The notes: generated from the sequence alone by a model not told the origin. 64,000 bases of DNA from Opitutaceae bacterium TAV5 (GCA_000242935.3 CP007053.1:5999001-6063000); one strand, 5' to 3'; positions 26,139 through 36,123 are shown, counted from the stretch's first letter. A program made the numbers and translations.

Positions 26139-26776
26139 GCCGCACCTCCTTCCGGACGCTGCGGCGCGCCGGAGGATTCTCCGCCGTTCGCCGGCCCGTT
26201 GCCTTCGGCCGCCGGCGGGGAGGGCAGGGGAGCGGCGCCCTCGTCCACGCGTTCGCCGCGGTCCTCGATCGGCGATTCCAGAAACGCGGCGTAGCGTCGC
26301 TGCTCGCTTTTTTCCAGAGCCGGCAATCCGGACAGCGCCCGCGCCAGCACGAAGATGAGCTTGGTCGTCACTCCGACGACGACGAGGAACACGCCGGCGT
26401 CGAACACCAGCGGCGTGCCCAGCGGCAGTTCGCCGACCAGGGGCACGCGATCCAGCGTCACGTTGTACTGGGTCAGGAACGGCGCTCCGAACGCCAGCGG
26501 CAGGCTCGCCGAGACCAGCGCGACGATCAGCCCGGCCACGGCGATGCGCACGGGATCGACCCGGAGCACCCGCTGCGCCGCCTCCACGCCGACCGCCAGG
26601 CTCAGCAGGATAACCGACAGCGCCGAGCCCAGCCCGCCGATGAAACCGCCGCCCGGGAGATTGTGCCCGCGCAGGAACAGGTAGAACGCAAACACGTTGA
26701 TCAGGTAAAACAGGAACGAGACCACCGCCCGCAGGATCACGTTGTTTCCGCTGCCAGTCAGTCGGGGGGCTGTCAT
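26135..26776 (-). CDS. mrpB: Mrp antiporter subunit B
   Basis: The 213-aa protein has four helices and the MrpB motif FLRGHNLPGGGFIGGL near residues 33-48. The conserved GHNxPGGGFxGG segment makes the call firm. After the last helix (VFLVVVGVTTKLIFVLARAL) there is an acidic/Pro/Gly-rich cytoplasmic tail of about 50 residues, not seen in most homologues. The start at 26776 overlaps the mrpA stop and has GGAGGACGTG upstream. Confidence 0.92.
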   Translation of the reverse strand: MTAPRLTGSGNNVILRAVVSFLFYLINVFAFYLFLRGHNLPGGGFIGGLGSALSVILLSLAVGVEAAQRVLRVDPVRIAVAGLIVALVSASLPLAFGAPFLTQYNVTLDRVPLVGELPLGTPLVFDAGVFLVVVGVTTKLIFVLARALSGLPALEKSEQRRYAAFLESPIEDRGERVDEGAAPLPSPPAAEGNGPANGGESSGAPQRPEGGAA

Positions 26777-29235
26777 GACACGTCCTCCTTTCTCGTCCGG
26801 TGTTTTTCGAACCGCGTGCCATAGCTGTAGCCGGGCAGGCCCAGCGAGCCGGCGGCGTATTCGTCGCGCGTGCGCCGGTAGCGCATCAGCAGGCCGAGCG
26901 CGCTCAGGCAGGCGATCACCAGCACGGTGATCTCGAACATCGTGTCCAGGCCGCGAAAATCCACGAGGATCGTGTTCACCGCGTTGGTGCCGTGCGCGAG
27001 TTCCTTTGTGTTTTCGAGATAATAGTTCCCGGCGAATTCCGGGTGTTTCGGTTGTAGTGCCAGCAGCGTTACCAGGGTGGCGATCAGGCCCATGCCCGTC
27101 GCCAGCGCCCCGCGGAATGCCATGCGCGGCCACCGTTGCCGGGATTTTCGCCACGCGCTCTCGCCCGCCTCCGCCGACTTCGGGAAGCGCGACAGCAACA
27201 GCAGCACCAGCAGCAGCGAGGCCGACTCGACCAGAATCTGCGTCATCGCCAGGTCGGGAGCCTGGAAGAGCACGAAATAGAACGTGACGAGAAATCCCAC
27301 GATCGACATGGCGATCAGTTGTCCCGACCAGCTTCGCAGCGCGAGCACCAGCAGCGCCGCCACGCCGATCAGCCCGGCCACGTAGGTCCGCAGCGGATCG
27401 AAATCCGCTGTCGAGGGAAGCGCCGGCCACAACTCGTCGTGCCTCACCGCCACAAATGTGCCGATCAGCACGACCACAAACACCATGACAATCGGCAGAT
27501 AATCGAACGGCCGGTCCGAGCGCAGCAGCACCGTGAAGCGCTTGGCCGCCTTCGAAAGACCTTCCACGCCTGCCTCGAACGCCAGGTCGAAGCGCAGCCA
27601 ATGTGGGATCGACAACCGCGCCCAGCGCCTCCGGCCGAGCACGGCGAACACCGCGCCGCCGACTGCAAAGGCAGCCAGACTCAGCCCGACTTCCGGAGCC
27701 CAGCGGGCCGGCAGCGCATGCAGCGACAGCGTTTCCGTCGCGTGCAACCCCGTCACCGCCAGCCGGTCCAGCCCCGCGCCGAGCCACTCCGGCCAGATGC
27801 CGAACAGCACGCAGGCCACGGCCAGAATCGTCGGCGGCACGAGCATCAGCCGGGCCGGCGCATGGAAGTGCGCGGTCGATTCCGGCGTCGGCGGTCCGCC
27901 AAAAACGTGCGCCACCAGGCGCGCCGAAAACGCCACCTTGAGCGCCAGCGCCAGCCAGGCGAGGGCCAGCGCGCAAACCGCCAGGCTGCCTCCTCCATCG
28001 GCAAGAAACGCCATCTGGGCTTTCAGGAAATATTCCTTGCTGACGAACCCTAGCGTCCCGGGGATGCCCGCCATCGACGCCGCGCAGATTGTCACGATAA
28101 CCGCCAGCCACGGCATCTGGCGCCGCAACCCGCCGAGCGCCCGCACATCGCGCGTGCCGGTGGCGTGGTCGACGATGCCCGCGCACATGAACAGCGCCCC
28201 TTTGAAAAACACATGGCTGGCGATGTGCAGCAGATCGCCCCGGACGCCGTCCCCGCCGGTGTGGGAGCCCATTCCGTAAAATCCGATCAGCATGCCCAGC
28301 GTCGTCACGGTGGACCAGGCGAGAATGGCTTTCAGGTCATGCGAGAGCAGGGCGAGCACCGATGCCAGCGCCATCGTTCCGAAACCCGCCGTCACCAGCA
28401 GGGGCATCATGAGATCGGCGTCGCGGAAAACCGGGAAAACCCGCGCCACAAAAAAGACGCCCAGCTTGACCATGGTCGCCGAGTGCAGGTAGGCGCTGAC
28501 CGGAGTCGGCGCGGCCATTGCGTTGGGCAGCCAGAAGTGAAACGGAAACTGCGCCGATTTGCCCATTGCGCCGACCGCCATCAACACGAACGCCGCCGAC
28601 AGCATGCCGCGGGAATCCGGCCCGAAGGCCGGGGCGCCTTCCGCCAGCAGGGTGGCCAGGTCCCAGGTCCCGGCCGCCAGCCCCGTCAGAACCACGCCGG
28701 CCAGCATCACGAGACCCGTCGCTGCCGTGACCAGCAGCGCCATCCGCGCTCCGTTGCGCGACTCTTCCTTGTCGTGCAGAAAGCCGATCAGCAGAAACGA
28801 GGCGATGCCGGTGAGTTCCCAGAAGACGAACATCAGCAAAAGATTGCCCGCGAGCACCGTGCCCAGCATCGCGCCCATGAACAGCAGCAGGTACGCGTAG
28901 AACCGCCCGTGCGATTCGTAATGGTCGTCAAGATACGAGGCGGCGTAGAGCACCACGAGCACGCCCATGCCGCTGACCACGAGGGCGAAAAACAGGGAAA
29001 GGCCGTCGACCAGAAACGTCAGGTTCAGGCCGAGCGAAGGAATCCAGGGCAATTCGACGACGGTCTGTCCGCCGGTCCGGGCATCCGAGGCCAGGACGGC
29101 CAGAAGCGCGGTCGCGATCACGGGGGCGACGAGCGCCACCCATGCGGTGCGCGGCCCGAGCCAGCGTCCCGCGAAGGCGGTGACCGGAAGCCAGGCGAAA
29201 GGCGCAAAAACGGCGATGATCAGAATCGGAAGCAT
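26773..29235 (-). CDS. mrpA: Mrp antiporter subunit A (NuoL-like, fused MrpB-like domain)
   Basis: The 820-aa protein is full length for MrpA. The N-terminal two-thirds is NuoL-like with motifs FVFWELTGIASFLLIGF (functional Glu), GKSAQFPFHFWLPNAM (functional Lys) and HVFFKGALFMCAGIVDH. The C-terminal third carries the MrpA-specific helices with a DUF4040/MrpB-like segment (FQAPDLAMTQILVESASLLL). It starts the operon and faces malQ across 264 bp. The complex exports Na+ (or K+/Li+) in exchange for protons and supports pH and salt homeostasis. Confidence 0.95.
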   Translation of the reverse strand: MLPILIIAVFAPFAWLPVTAFAGRWLGPRTAWVALVAPVIATALLAVLASDARTGGQTVVELPWIPSLGLNLTFLVDGLSLFFALVVSGMGVLVVLYAASYLDDHYESHGRFYAYLLLFMGAMLGTVLAGNLLLMFVFWELTGIASFLLIGFLHDKEESRNGARMALLVTAATGLVMLAGVVLTGLAAGTWDLATLLAEGAPAFGPDSRGMLSAAFVLMAVGAMGKSAQFPFHFWLPNAMAAPTPVSAYLHSATMVKLGVFFVARVFPVFRDADLMMPLLVTAGFGTMALASVLALLSHDLKAILAWSTVTTLGMLIGFYGMGSHTGGDGVRGDLLHIASHVFFKGALFMCAGIVDHATGTRDVRALGGLRRQMPWLAVIVTICAASMAGIPGTLGFVSKEYFLKAQMAFLADGGGSLAVCALALAWLALALKVAFSARLVAHVFGGPPTPESTAHFHAPARLMLVPPTILAVACVLFGIWPEWLGAGLDRLAVTGLHATETLSLHALPARWAPEVGLSLAAFAVGGAVFAVLGRRRWARLSIPHWLRFDLAFEAGVEGLSKAAKRFTVLLRSDRPFDYLPIVMVFVVVLIGTFVAVRHDELWPALPSTADFDPLRTYVAGLIGVAALLVLALRSWSGQLIAMSIVGFLVTFYFVLFQAPDLAMTQILVESASLLLVLLLLSRFPKSAEAGESAWRKSRQRWPRMAFRGALATGMGLIATLVTLLALQPKHPEFAGNYYLENTKELAHGTNAVNTILVDFRGLDTMFEITVLVIACLSALGLLMRYRRTRDEYAAGSLGLPGYSYGTRFEKHRTRKEDVS

Positions 29236-29416
29236 GACGGGCAGGACAGACGGACCTCCGGCTTTTTGCAGGACTCGCGCCAGGAGGTTGCGCGTTTCTC
29301 TGGGTACAGGCCGGAATCGCCGTCACTTGGTTTGGATGCCGCTGGCGTGTCAAACCCTCACGATTCATTTCCGGCATATTTTCCGGTTCGCAGCCCCTTC
29401 CGGCTATCCGGCATGA

Positions 29417-29444
29417 TTAACGCACAATAAACATTATGTCTAAT
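29417..29444 (+). promoter_or_regulatory. Candidate sigma-70-type promoter for malQ
   Basis: TTAACG at 29417-29422 and TCTAAT at 29439-29444 are separated by 16 bases and match the -35 and -10 consensus at 4 and 5 of 6 positions. It lies 55-83 bases before the possible malQ starts in an AT-richer patch of the mrpA/malQ divergent region. Confidence 0.4.
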
Positions 29445-29499
29445 CAAGAATACGATGGTTCCCCCGACGATTCCCGGCGATTGTTCTTAACGTGCCGGC

Positions 29500-31107
29500 A
29501 TGCTCCGACAGCATGGGCGCTTTCACATGATTCCCCCATCCTTCCGGACACCGCTTTTCAACTGGCTCACTCACCGGGCGGCAGGCGTGCTCATGCATCC
29601 GACTTCGTTGCCCGGCGACCAGGGCTGCGGTGTGCTCGATCAGTCGATCGATGCCTGGCTGGGCTTTCTCCGCGACGCCGGCATCCGTTACTGGCAAGTC
29701 TGCCCCCTCGGACCGACCGGCTACGGCGATTCACCCTATCAGTGTTTCTCGGCGTTCGCCGGCAATCCTTACCTCGTCGACCTCCAGGCGCTCGTCCGCG
29801 CCGGACTGCTCGAGGACAGCGACCTCGGCGAACTCCGCCGCCTTCCCCGCGATCACGTCGATTATGGCTGGCTCTACGCGGCGCGCTGGCCGGTCCTGTT
29901 CAAGGCGTTCGAAACGTTTTCCGGCGCGTCCCCTCGCCCGGATCACGCGCTTTACGGCGATTTCTCCGCGTTTCGCCAGCAGCATCGCGCGTGGCTCGAG
30001 CCGTTCGCACTCTTCCTCGCGCTCAAGGATCACTTCGGCGGACAACCCTGGTGGCTGTGGCCGGAGGAAGCCCGGTTTTTCGAAAACGCCCGCGCCTCCG
30101 CCCTCGCCCGCAAGGTGGCGCACCGCGCCGAAGCCCACGCCTTTTTCCAGTACCTTTTTTTGGGCCAGTGGGCGCAGGTCCGCGGCAAGGCGCGCGACCA
30201 CGGCATCGAGATCATCGGCGATGCCCCGATTTTCGTCGCCCGGGACAGCGCCGACGTCTGGGCGCGGCCGGAGCTTTTCCAGATCGATCCGCGCTCCGGC
30301 GCGTTGCTGGCGGTCGCCGGCGTGCCGCCCGACTATTTTTCGGCAGACGGACAACTCTGGGGCAATCCGCTCTACAACTGGGAGGCCCACAAGGCCGACG
30401 ATTACTCCTGGTGGCGTGAACGGCTGCGCGCGAATTTTGCCCTCTGCGATGTCGTCCGGATCGACCATTTCCGCGCGTTCGACACTTACTGGTCGATTCC
30501 CGCCTCGGCCAAAACCGCCAGGACCGGTGAATGGAAAACCGGCCCGGGCCTGCACTTTTTCGAGGTGCTCCGGCGCGAGATGCCCGATGCCCGCCTCATC
30601 GCCGAAGATCTCGGCGAGCTGTTCCGGAGCGTGCGCGACCTGCGCGACACCACCGGCCTGCCCGGCATGACGATCCTCCAGTTCGCGTTCGCGGATGACG
30701 CCACCAATCTCTACCTGCCGCACAATCTCAAGGCCAACAGCGTCGTATATCCGGGAACACATGACAACGACACCACGCTCGGCTGGTACGCCTCCGCGAC
30801 GCCGAAGGAGCAGGATCATGTGCGCCGCTATTTTCGCGTCAGCGGCAGCGAAGCGGGCTGGGATTTCGTGCGGGCGGCGTGGGCGGCCGTCAGCAATCTC
30901 GCCGTCGTCCCCGTCCAGGATCTGTTCAGCCTCGGCTCCTCCGCCCGCTTCAACACGCCGGGCAAGCCGGACGGCAACTGGCAATGGCGTTACCGCCACG
31001 ACCAGCTTGCCGCCCTGCACCGCCAGTCGGCTGCGTACCTGCGCGAACTCGGCGGGCTGTACGGACGGCTCGCGCCCGACGACGACACGCCGTCCGACGC
31101 GGTCTGA
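29500..31107 (+). CDS. malQ: 4-alpha-glucanotransferase (amylomaltase)
   Basis: The protein is about 535 aa and belongs to glycoside hydrolase family 77. It opens with AGVLMHPTSLPGDQGCG and continues with WQVCPLGPTGYGDSPYQCF. Catalytic residues are visible: nucleophile Asp in VVRIDHFRAFDTYW, acid/base Glu in RLIAEDLGEL and the transition-state Asp in YPGTHDNDTTLGWY. It transfers alpha-1,4-glucan segments and works in maltodextrin and glycogen metabolism. The start may be the ATG at 29500 or that at 29527, where similarity begins. It is divergent from the mrp operon and not next to other glycogen genes. Confidence 0.93.
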   Translation: MLRQHGRFHMIPPSFRTPLFNWLTHRAAGVLMHPTSLPGDQGCGVLDQSIDAWLGFLRDAGIRYWQVCPLGPTGYGDSPYQCFSAFAGNPYLVDLQALVRAGLLEDSDLGELRRLPRDHVDYGWLYAARWPVLFKAFETFSGASPRPDHALYGDFSAFRQQHRAWLEPFALFLALKDHFGGQPWWLWPEEARFFENARASALARKVAHRAEAHAFFQYLFLGQWAQVRGKARDHGIEIIGDAPIFVARDSADVWARPELFQIDPRSGALLAVAGVPPDYFSADGQLWGNPLYNWEAHKADDYSWWRERLRANFALCDVVRIDHFRAFDTYWSIPASAKTARTGEWKTGPGLHFFEVLRREMPDARLIAEDLGELFRSVRDLRDTTGLPGMTILQFAFADDATNLYLPHNLKANSVVYPGTHDNDTTLGWYASATPKEQDHVRRYFRVSGSEAGWDFVRAAWAAVSNLAVVPVQDLFSLGSSARFNTPGKPDGNWQWRYRHDQLAALHRQSAAYLRELGGLYGRLAPDDDTPSDAV

Positions 31108-31111
31108 TCCT

Positions 31112-31990
31112 TCAGGACGACGGGCTGACCAGCAGCAATCCGGGATCCGGCGGCACGATCATGGACGGGAATCGCTCCGCGCCCTGTTCGGCACGTTTCC
31201 TCGCTTCGCTTCCGGACGCCGCCGGAGCAGAATACGCGTCGCTCGCCGCCGCCATTTCCCGGGCGGCAGCGTTGATCCGGGCGATTGCCGCAGGCGATGC
31301 GTCTTGCGTGCTGCCTTGAAAATCCGCTCGCCCCGGTGCGCCGGCCGAAACGACACGGGCGATTTGCAGCGACCTCGCCTCGACCACGTCCCACTCTTCC
31401 GACCACACGGAAACGAACCCGACTTCGCCTTCGGTGACGACAAGCCCGAACGTCCCCGTCGCCGGGTCGATCGTGATCCGGAAAACCGTGCCACGCACGC
31501 CGGCCACGCCGAGCGGCGTTTGCACCTCCCAGGTCGAGCCAGTCTGCAGCTTGCGCACACGGCTGGTCAACTCGCCCCGGCGCAGCCTGATCGCCGTCTG
31601 TGATTCCGACGGCTCTTCCTCTCCCTTGCGGAGGACTCCGGGGAACGGCGTCTGGACGAATTTCGCAAGCTGCACCTCGGTGTTCTCGCCGAGCCGGAAC
31701 GAAGCGCCGCTGGCCAGCACCACGACCACACTCGATTCCGGTCCGGTGACGAGGCGGGCGCCGACCGGCAAGGCCATTCCCTCGGTCACGGTCGTAACCG
31801 TGCCGTCCTTTCCCGGCCCGGTCCAGACCACGCTGCCCGCTACGGCCGCGGCTCTCAGTTCGCCCGCGACAAGCTCTCCGCCGGGTTCGGCGGCGGCCGC
31901 CCGAAGGCTGCCCCCAAGCCCCAGCAGGATGGCGATAACGGGGAAAAAATGACGACGTCGGGACAGCGACAGAAGGATAAAGGAGAACAT
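31112..31990 (-). CDS. Exported FecR-domain protein
   Basis: The protein is 292 aa from the ATG at 31990. A signal peptide (FFPVIAILLGLGGSLRAAAA) leads into a FecR-type beta domain (residues about 50-190) with the pattern GSVVWTGPGKDGTVTTVTEG, LPVGARLVTGPESSVVVVL and VGVRGTVFRITIDPATG-like strands. There is no cytoplasmic sigma-binding N-terminus and no TonB receptor gene nearby, so it is not a classical FecR regulator. Such FecR-domain proteins in Verrucomicrobiota are usually periplasmic. The end faces malQ with only 4 bases between stops. Confidence 0.8.
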   Translation of the reverse strand: MFSFILLSLSRRRHFFPVIAILLGLGGSLRAAAAEPGGELVAGELRAAAVAGSVVWTGPGKDGTVTTVTEGMALPVGARLVTGPESSVVVVLASGASFRLGENTEVQLAKFVQTPFPGVLRKGEEEPSESQTAIRLRRGELTSRVRKLQTGSTWEVQTPLGVAGVRGTVFRITIDPATGTFGLVVTEGEVGFVSVWSEEWDVVEARSLQIARVVSAGAPGRADFQGSTQDASPAAIARINAAAREMAAASDAYSAPAASGSEARKRAEQGAERFPSMIVPPDPGLLLVSPSS

Positions 31991-32123
31991 GGCGATGACG
32001 GGGATGGCGTGGTGACAGCACGCACTATTGCCATTTCTATTCAAAAATCCCCTCCTGAAATATGCGCATTCCCTGCGATAATGCTCGCCAGTTTTGCCTC
32101 CGAAAAACCTTTTGGCGGGACTC

Positions 32124-34655
32124 ATGTTCCGGATCTACCTTCCGCCCAACCTTCCCGATGCGGCCCGGCGCGACGCTGTTGCGCTGAAAGTGGAGCTCGA
32201 TTTCTCCACGCCGCCGGCGCCGGAGATCCTGCCTGCCCTCGCGATGCTGCAGCGCTGGTGCGGCGGGGCCGCCGCGCTGCCGCCCTTTCTTCAGCTTACC
32301 CGACAGCAACTTGCGCAACTGGTCGCCGCGCTCGCCGGACAACCGGTTTTTGTCTGGCTCAACGAACCCGCGCGGACGCTGCTCTGGGTCGGCTCACACC
32401 TGCGCGGCGTCAGCGAGCACATCGCGACCGACGGACTATCCGACGGCAGGGGCGCAGCGCTTCCCGTGCGTCCGCGGGCAACGCCTGTCACTCCATCCGG
32501 CGAACGGGCACACACGAAGTATGCTCCCGCGAATGAGTCGCACCGACGCGCCGCCGCCACGCCGATGCTCGTCGATGGCAGCGAGCATTACCTCGCCATC
32601 GCCCTGCCCTCCCGCGAGCACTCGGCCTATGCGGCCGCACTCGATCTCGTCAAGACGCACGGCTTTCGGCTCGAGCCCTCCAACCGCAAATGGTGGCTCC
32701 GCGACCGGCACAAGACGCTCAACTTCCTCGCGCTCCACGGCGAGGCGCTGCGCACCGGATTCCACGCCGATTTCACGGACAACTTCGAGAAGCACGCTTC
32801 CGCCATCAGCGAGGCGAAAATCGGCATCGAGATCACGGGAAGCGGAAGCGATTTTGCGGTGACGCTCGGCCTCGATGCCGACGGCGTATCCGAAGAACAG
32901 CTTCGCAGCGCCGTCGCCGCCGGGCGCGGTTACCTTGATGCGCCGGGAGGCCGCATTTACCTGCTGACGCCGGCCCGCATGGAAAAGCTCGCGCAAGCCC
33001 AGCGGATTCTCGCAGGCGGCGCGGGCGCGGCCGTCGCCGGTCGCCGCACGCACCGGATCAGCCCCGCCCGCGCCGCCGAGGTGCAGGAACTTGTCGAGGA
33101 GCTCGTCCCGGGTTACCAGCCGCCCGCCGCCTGGCGCCGGCGCGCCGAGGCGCTCCGCCAGCTTGCGACGCTCCCGCCCGCGCCCGTGCCGGCCTGGTTT
33201 GCCGCCGCCTTGCGCCCGTACCAGCAACTCGGCGCCGCCTGGCTGTGGCACCTGTACCGGCACGAACTCGGCGGCATCCTCGCCGACGAAATGGGTCTCG
33301 GAAAAACCGCCCAGGCTCTCGCCCTGCTCTCCGCTCTCCACGCCGGCGGCAAGCCGGAGCAACCGGCCGCCGCGGGGCGCCGCTCCCCTGCCCTGCCCTT
33401 GCTCTCGCTGGTGGTTTGCCCGGCGTCACTGGTGGAAAACTGGCGGCGCGAGGCCGCGCGGTTCGCGCCGCAATTGCGCGTGTTTGTGCACCATGGCGCC
33501 AGCCGCCTCCCCTTCCCCGCTGCCAACAACACCGGCGCGGCTGCGGTGGCGTCGGCGTTTGACGTCGTCGTCACGTCCTACGGCACGCTGGCCCGCGATG
33601 CGGAGCGGTTTGCCGACATGCCGCTCGCCGTGCTGGTGGCCGACGAGGCGCAGCATGTGAAAAACCGGCGCACGCAAAACGCACGCGCTCTCCGTTCGCT
33701 GGATGCCCGCGCCCGCTTCCTGCTCACCGGCACGCCGATCGAAAACTCGCTCGACGACCTGCGCGCGCTGTTCGAAATCCTGTTGCCCGGCTTTCTGGAG
33801 CAAAAGCCGTCCGCCGCCGCCGGATTCCGGCCCGAGGAACGCGCCTGGTTCGACGAACGCCTGCGCAAGCAGACCGCTCCGTACATCCTGCGCCGCACCA
33901 AGCAGGCCGTGGCGCCCGAGCTTCCGGAAAAAATCGAGCAAATCATCTGGTGCGAACCGACGCCGGCCCAGGCCGCGCTTTATCGCGAATGGCAGGAACG
34001 CTCCGAACGCGAGCTGTTCGATCTGGAGTCGGGCGGCGCCAGCGACTCGGCCTTGCGCCTGGCCACGCTCACGCAACTCCTGCGCCTGCGGCAGATCTGC
34101 TGCGATCCCCGGCTGGTCGCCGAGGCGGCTGCGGCCGCCGATTCGGCCAAGCTGGGCGCTTTTTTCGAATTGCTGGAGGAAGCCGTCGACGACGGGCACC
34201 GGCTGCTCGTGTTTTCGCAGTTCACGTCGCTGCTCGGCCTGCTCCGGGCCGGGCTCGATGCGCAGGGGATCGCGTATTGCTACCTCGACGGCTCGATGTC
34301 CCCCCGGCAGCGCCAGGCCGAGGTGGACCGGTTCAACGCGAGCGACGAGGTGCCGGTTTTTCTCATCTCGCTCAAGGCCGGCGGCACGGGCCTCAACCTC
34401 ACCGGCGCGGACACCGTGGTGCATTTCGACCCGTGGTGGAATCCCGCCGCCGAGGCGCAGGCGACGGATCGCGCTCACCGCATCGGGCAAACCCGTGTCG
34501 TCACCAGCTACAAACTCATCTGCTCCGGCACGGTGGAAGAAAAGGTGCTCGCCCTGCAGGAACAGAAACGCGCGCTGCTGGCGGACGTGTTCGAGGCCAG
34601 CGACGCGGCCAACGCCCGCCTCGGCCTCGGCGACCTGCGCGAGTTGCTGGCCTGA
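32124..34655 (+). CDS. SNF2-family DEAD-like helicase (HepA/RapA type)
   Basis: The protein is about 843 aa. The C-terminal half is a complete SNF2 ATPase: LADEMGLGKTAQALALL (Walker A), LVADEAQHVKNRRTQ (motif II, DEAQ as in many bacterial members), FLLTGTPIENSLDDLRALF, and in the second lobe LLVFSQFTSLLGLL, ISLKAGGTGLNLTGAD and DRAHRIGQTR. The N-terminal 350 residues are the non-catalytic region usual in this group. I prefer ATG 32124 over 32094. The stretch around residues 110-150 (32450-32570) is low in similarity and looks inserted. It probably remodels protein-DNA complexes or RNA polymerase. Confidence 0.9.
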   Translation: MFRIYLPPNLPDAARRDAVALKVELDFSTPPAPEILPALAMLQRWCGGAAALPPFLQLTRQQLAQLVAALAGQPVFVWLNEPARTLLWVGSHLRGVSEHIATDGLSDGRGAALPVRPRATPVTPSGERAHTKYAPANESHRRAAATPMLVDGSEHYLAIALPSREHSAYAAALDLVKTHGFRLEPSNRKWWLRDRHKTLNFLALHGEALRTGFHADFTDNFEKHASAISEAKIGIEITGSGSDFAVTLGLDADGVSEEQLRSAVAAGRGYLDAPGGRIYLLTPARMEKLAQAQRILAGGAGAAVAGRRTHRISPARAAEVQELVEELVPGYQPPAAWRRRAEALRQLATLPPAPVPAWFAAALRPYQQLGAAWLWHLYRHELGGILADEMGLGKTAQALALLSALHAGGKPEQPAAAGRRSPALPLLSLVVCPASLVENWRREAARFAPQLRVFVHHGASRLPFPAANNTGAAAVASAFDVVVTSYGTLARDAERFADMPLAVLVADEAQHVKNRRTQNARALRSLDARARFLLTGTPIENSLDDLRALFEILLPGFLEQKPSAAAGFRPEERAWFDERLRKQTAPYILRRTKQAVAPELPEKIEQIIWCEPTPAQAALYREWQERSERELFDLESGGASDSALRLATLTQLLRLRQICCDPRLVAEAAAAADSAKLGAFFELLEEAVDDGHRLLVFSQFTSLLGLLRAGLDAQGIAYCYLDGSMSPRQRQAEVDRFNASDEVPVFLISLKAGGTGLNLTGADTVVHFDPWWNPAAEAQATDRAHRIGQTRVVTSYKLICSGTVEEKVLALQEQKRALLADVFEASDAANARLGLGDLRELLA

Positions 34656-34778
34656 GGAACGGCCGGGGCATTCCCGGGGATTGCCATCGTCGGTCAAAGT
34701 TGTTGTTCATCCCCCGCCTCACCCCTTCAGCAAGGGTGTCTCCGAAACCAGTCAACAGACCAATCCCACCAGTCATCC

Positions 34779-35486
34779 ATGGCCGAAACCACCATGATTC
34801 TCCGGCTCCTGTCCGCGTATTTTCGCGACCGGGTCTTCGAGCCGCCCAACCTGACGATCCTGAAAACGGGACGGTTCGGGAATGCCCGCGTGTTCCGCTA
34901 TCACGACGAACACGGTGACTGGATCATCAAGGATTTCCACCACTCTCCCTGGCCGGTTCGCTGGACGGCGGCGCGGTTTTTCGTGAGCCAGGAGTACAAG
35001 GCGCTGGTCCGCCTGCGCGGCGTGAAGGGCGTGGCCACCGAGGTCCACCGGCTTTCTCCGTGGACGATCGCGTATCCGTTTATCAAGGGCGCGCCCCTTG
35101 CCGTGCTGCCGCCGCACAGCGTGCCCACGGTGTTTTTCCTGCAAATGGAAACACTCGTTGCGGCCATGCACGCGCGGGCGGTCGTGCATCTGGACCTGCG
35201 CAACCTCGGCAACATCCTGCGCGGCGACGACGGGCATCCCTGGGTGATCGATTTCCAGTCAGCCTTTCATCTGCCGCGGAGGACGCCTCGCTGGATGCGA
35301 AGGATTCTCTGCAATGCAGACACATCCGGCATCTACAAGGCCTGGCACCGCCGGGGCAAAGAGCCGCTCGACGCCGACAGGCAGGCATTCCTCGAACGTG
35401 TCAATCGCGTGAGGAAACTCTGGATCCTGCGCGGTTATCCGCTCAGCCGCGCCTGGCGGTGGCTGAAAGGAAAATGTTCGCGCTGA
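34779..35486 (+). CDS. Lipopolysaccharide-kinase-like protein
   Basis: The 235-aa protein has the catalytic core of the protein-kinase-like fold: the catalytic loop VVHLDLRNLGNILRG (HxD with downstream Asn) and the metal-binding WVIDFQSAF (Asp-Phe). An N-lobe Lys in WIIKDFHHS is a candidate ATP-binding lysine. The small size and short C-lobe resemble WaaP/RfaY-type sugar kinases of LPS cores and RIO-like kinases rather than regulatory Ser/Thr kinases. The C-terminus is strongly basic, fitting contact with the membrane. The substrate is unknown. Confidence 0.7.
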   Translation: MAETTMILRLLSAYFRDRVFEPPNLTILKTGRFGNARVFRYHDEHGDWIIKDFHHSPWPVRWTAARFFVSQEYKALVRLRGVKGVATEVHRLSPWTIAYPFIKGAPLAVLPPHSVPTVFFLQMETLVAAMHARAVVHLDLRNLGNILRGDDGHPWVIDFQSAFHLPRRTPRWMRRILCNADTSGIYKAWHRRGKEPLDADRQAFLERVNRVRKLWILRGYPLSRAWRWLKGKCSR

Positions 35487-35502
35487 CAGGACGTCTTTTC
35501 CT

Positions 35503-36123
35503 CTACCGCCGCGATGCGGGCCGGCTCACCGGCAGGTCGAGTTGCGCGTCGCGCAGCAGGTCGTAGTTTTTCAGAATGCGCAGCACCTGGAGCGTGTCGC
35601 TTTTCCCGTAGTTGCGGTTGGCTTCCACCTTGTCGATCAGGTCGAGCAGCATCGACCGGAACGAAACGATGCCGTCCACGCCGCGCTCCTTGAGCAATTC
35701 CACGCTCTGCGTCCGGTACGGTTCCTGGGTCGGCAGGCTCGGCAGGACGAGCACCCGCGCCAGATCCGGCGAGCCGCCGTCGTCCTCCGCGCCGGGGAAC
35801 AGCCGCGCCGCCTCGCGCGTCACATTCTCCTCGAGGAACCGCAGGATCTCGGGCGAGTTGCGCAGCATCGTCGGCGTGAACACATCCGTGTGCCACGGCT
35901 TGATCGCCACCACCGCCCGGTGCAGGAAGGGAAGCTCCGAGGAGAACAGGAAAAAATCAGGCTTCCGCAGGTCGCGCTGCCAGGCCGGATTGTAAACGAC
36001 CAGATCGACCTCCTCGTCCGTCGTCTTCCGCCGCGCCATCACCTGGTACTTGCGCACCTGGCGGACCAGAAACCCGTTCTGCTCGAAAAACTCGCGGACA
36101 ATGCCTTCGTCGATGGCGGACAT
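35503..36123 (-). CDS. Conserved hypothetical protein
   Basis: From the ATG at 36123 the protein is 206 aa, soluble, with no signal peptide or membrane helix. It opens with SAIDEGIVREFFEQNGFLV and continues with EEVDLVVYNP and VVAIKPWHTDVFTP. The pattern of an early Glu, then an Asp in E-V-D-L-V-V and a later Lys suggests, weakly, a restriction-endonuclease-like core, but I cannot confirm this. It lies just downstream of aroB on the same strand with a 65-bp gap. No function is assigned. Confidence 0.65.
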   Translation of the reverse strand: MSAIDEGIVREFFEQNGFLVRQVRKYQVMARRKTTDEEVDLVVYNPAWQRDLRKPDFFLFSSELPFLHRAVVAIKPWHTDVFTPTMLRNSPEILRFLEENVTREAARLFPGAEDDGGSPDLARVLVLPSLPTQEPYRTQSVELLKERGVDGIVSFRSMLLDLIDKVEANRNYGKSDTLQVLRILKNYDLLRDAQLDLPVSRPASRR

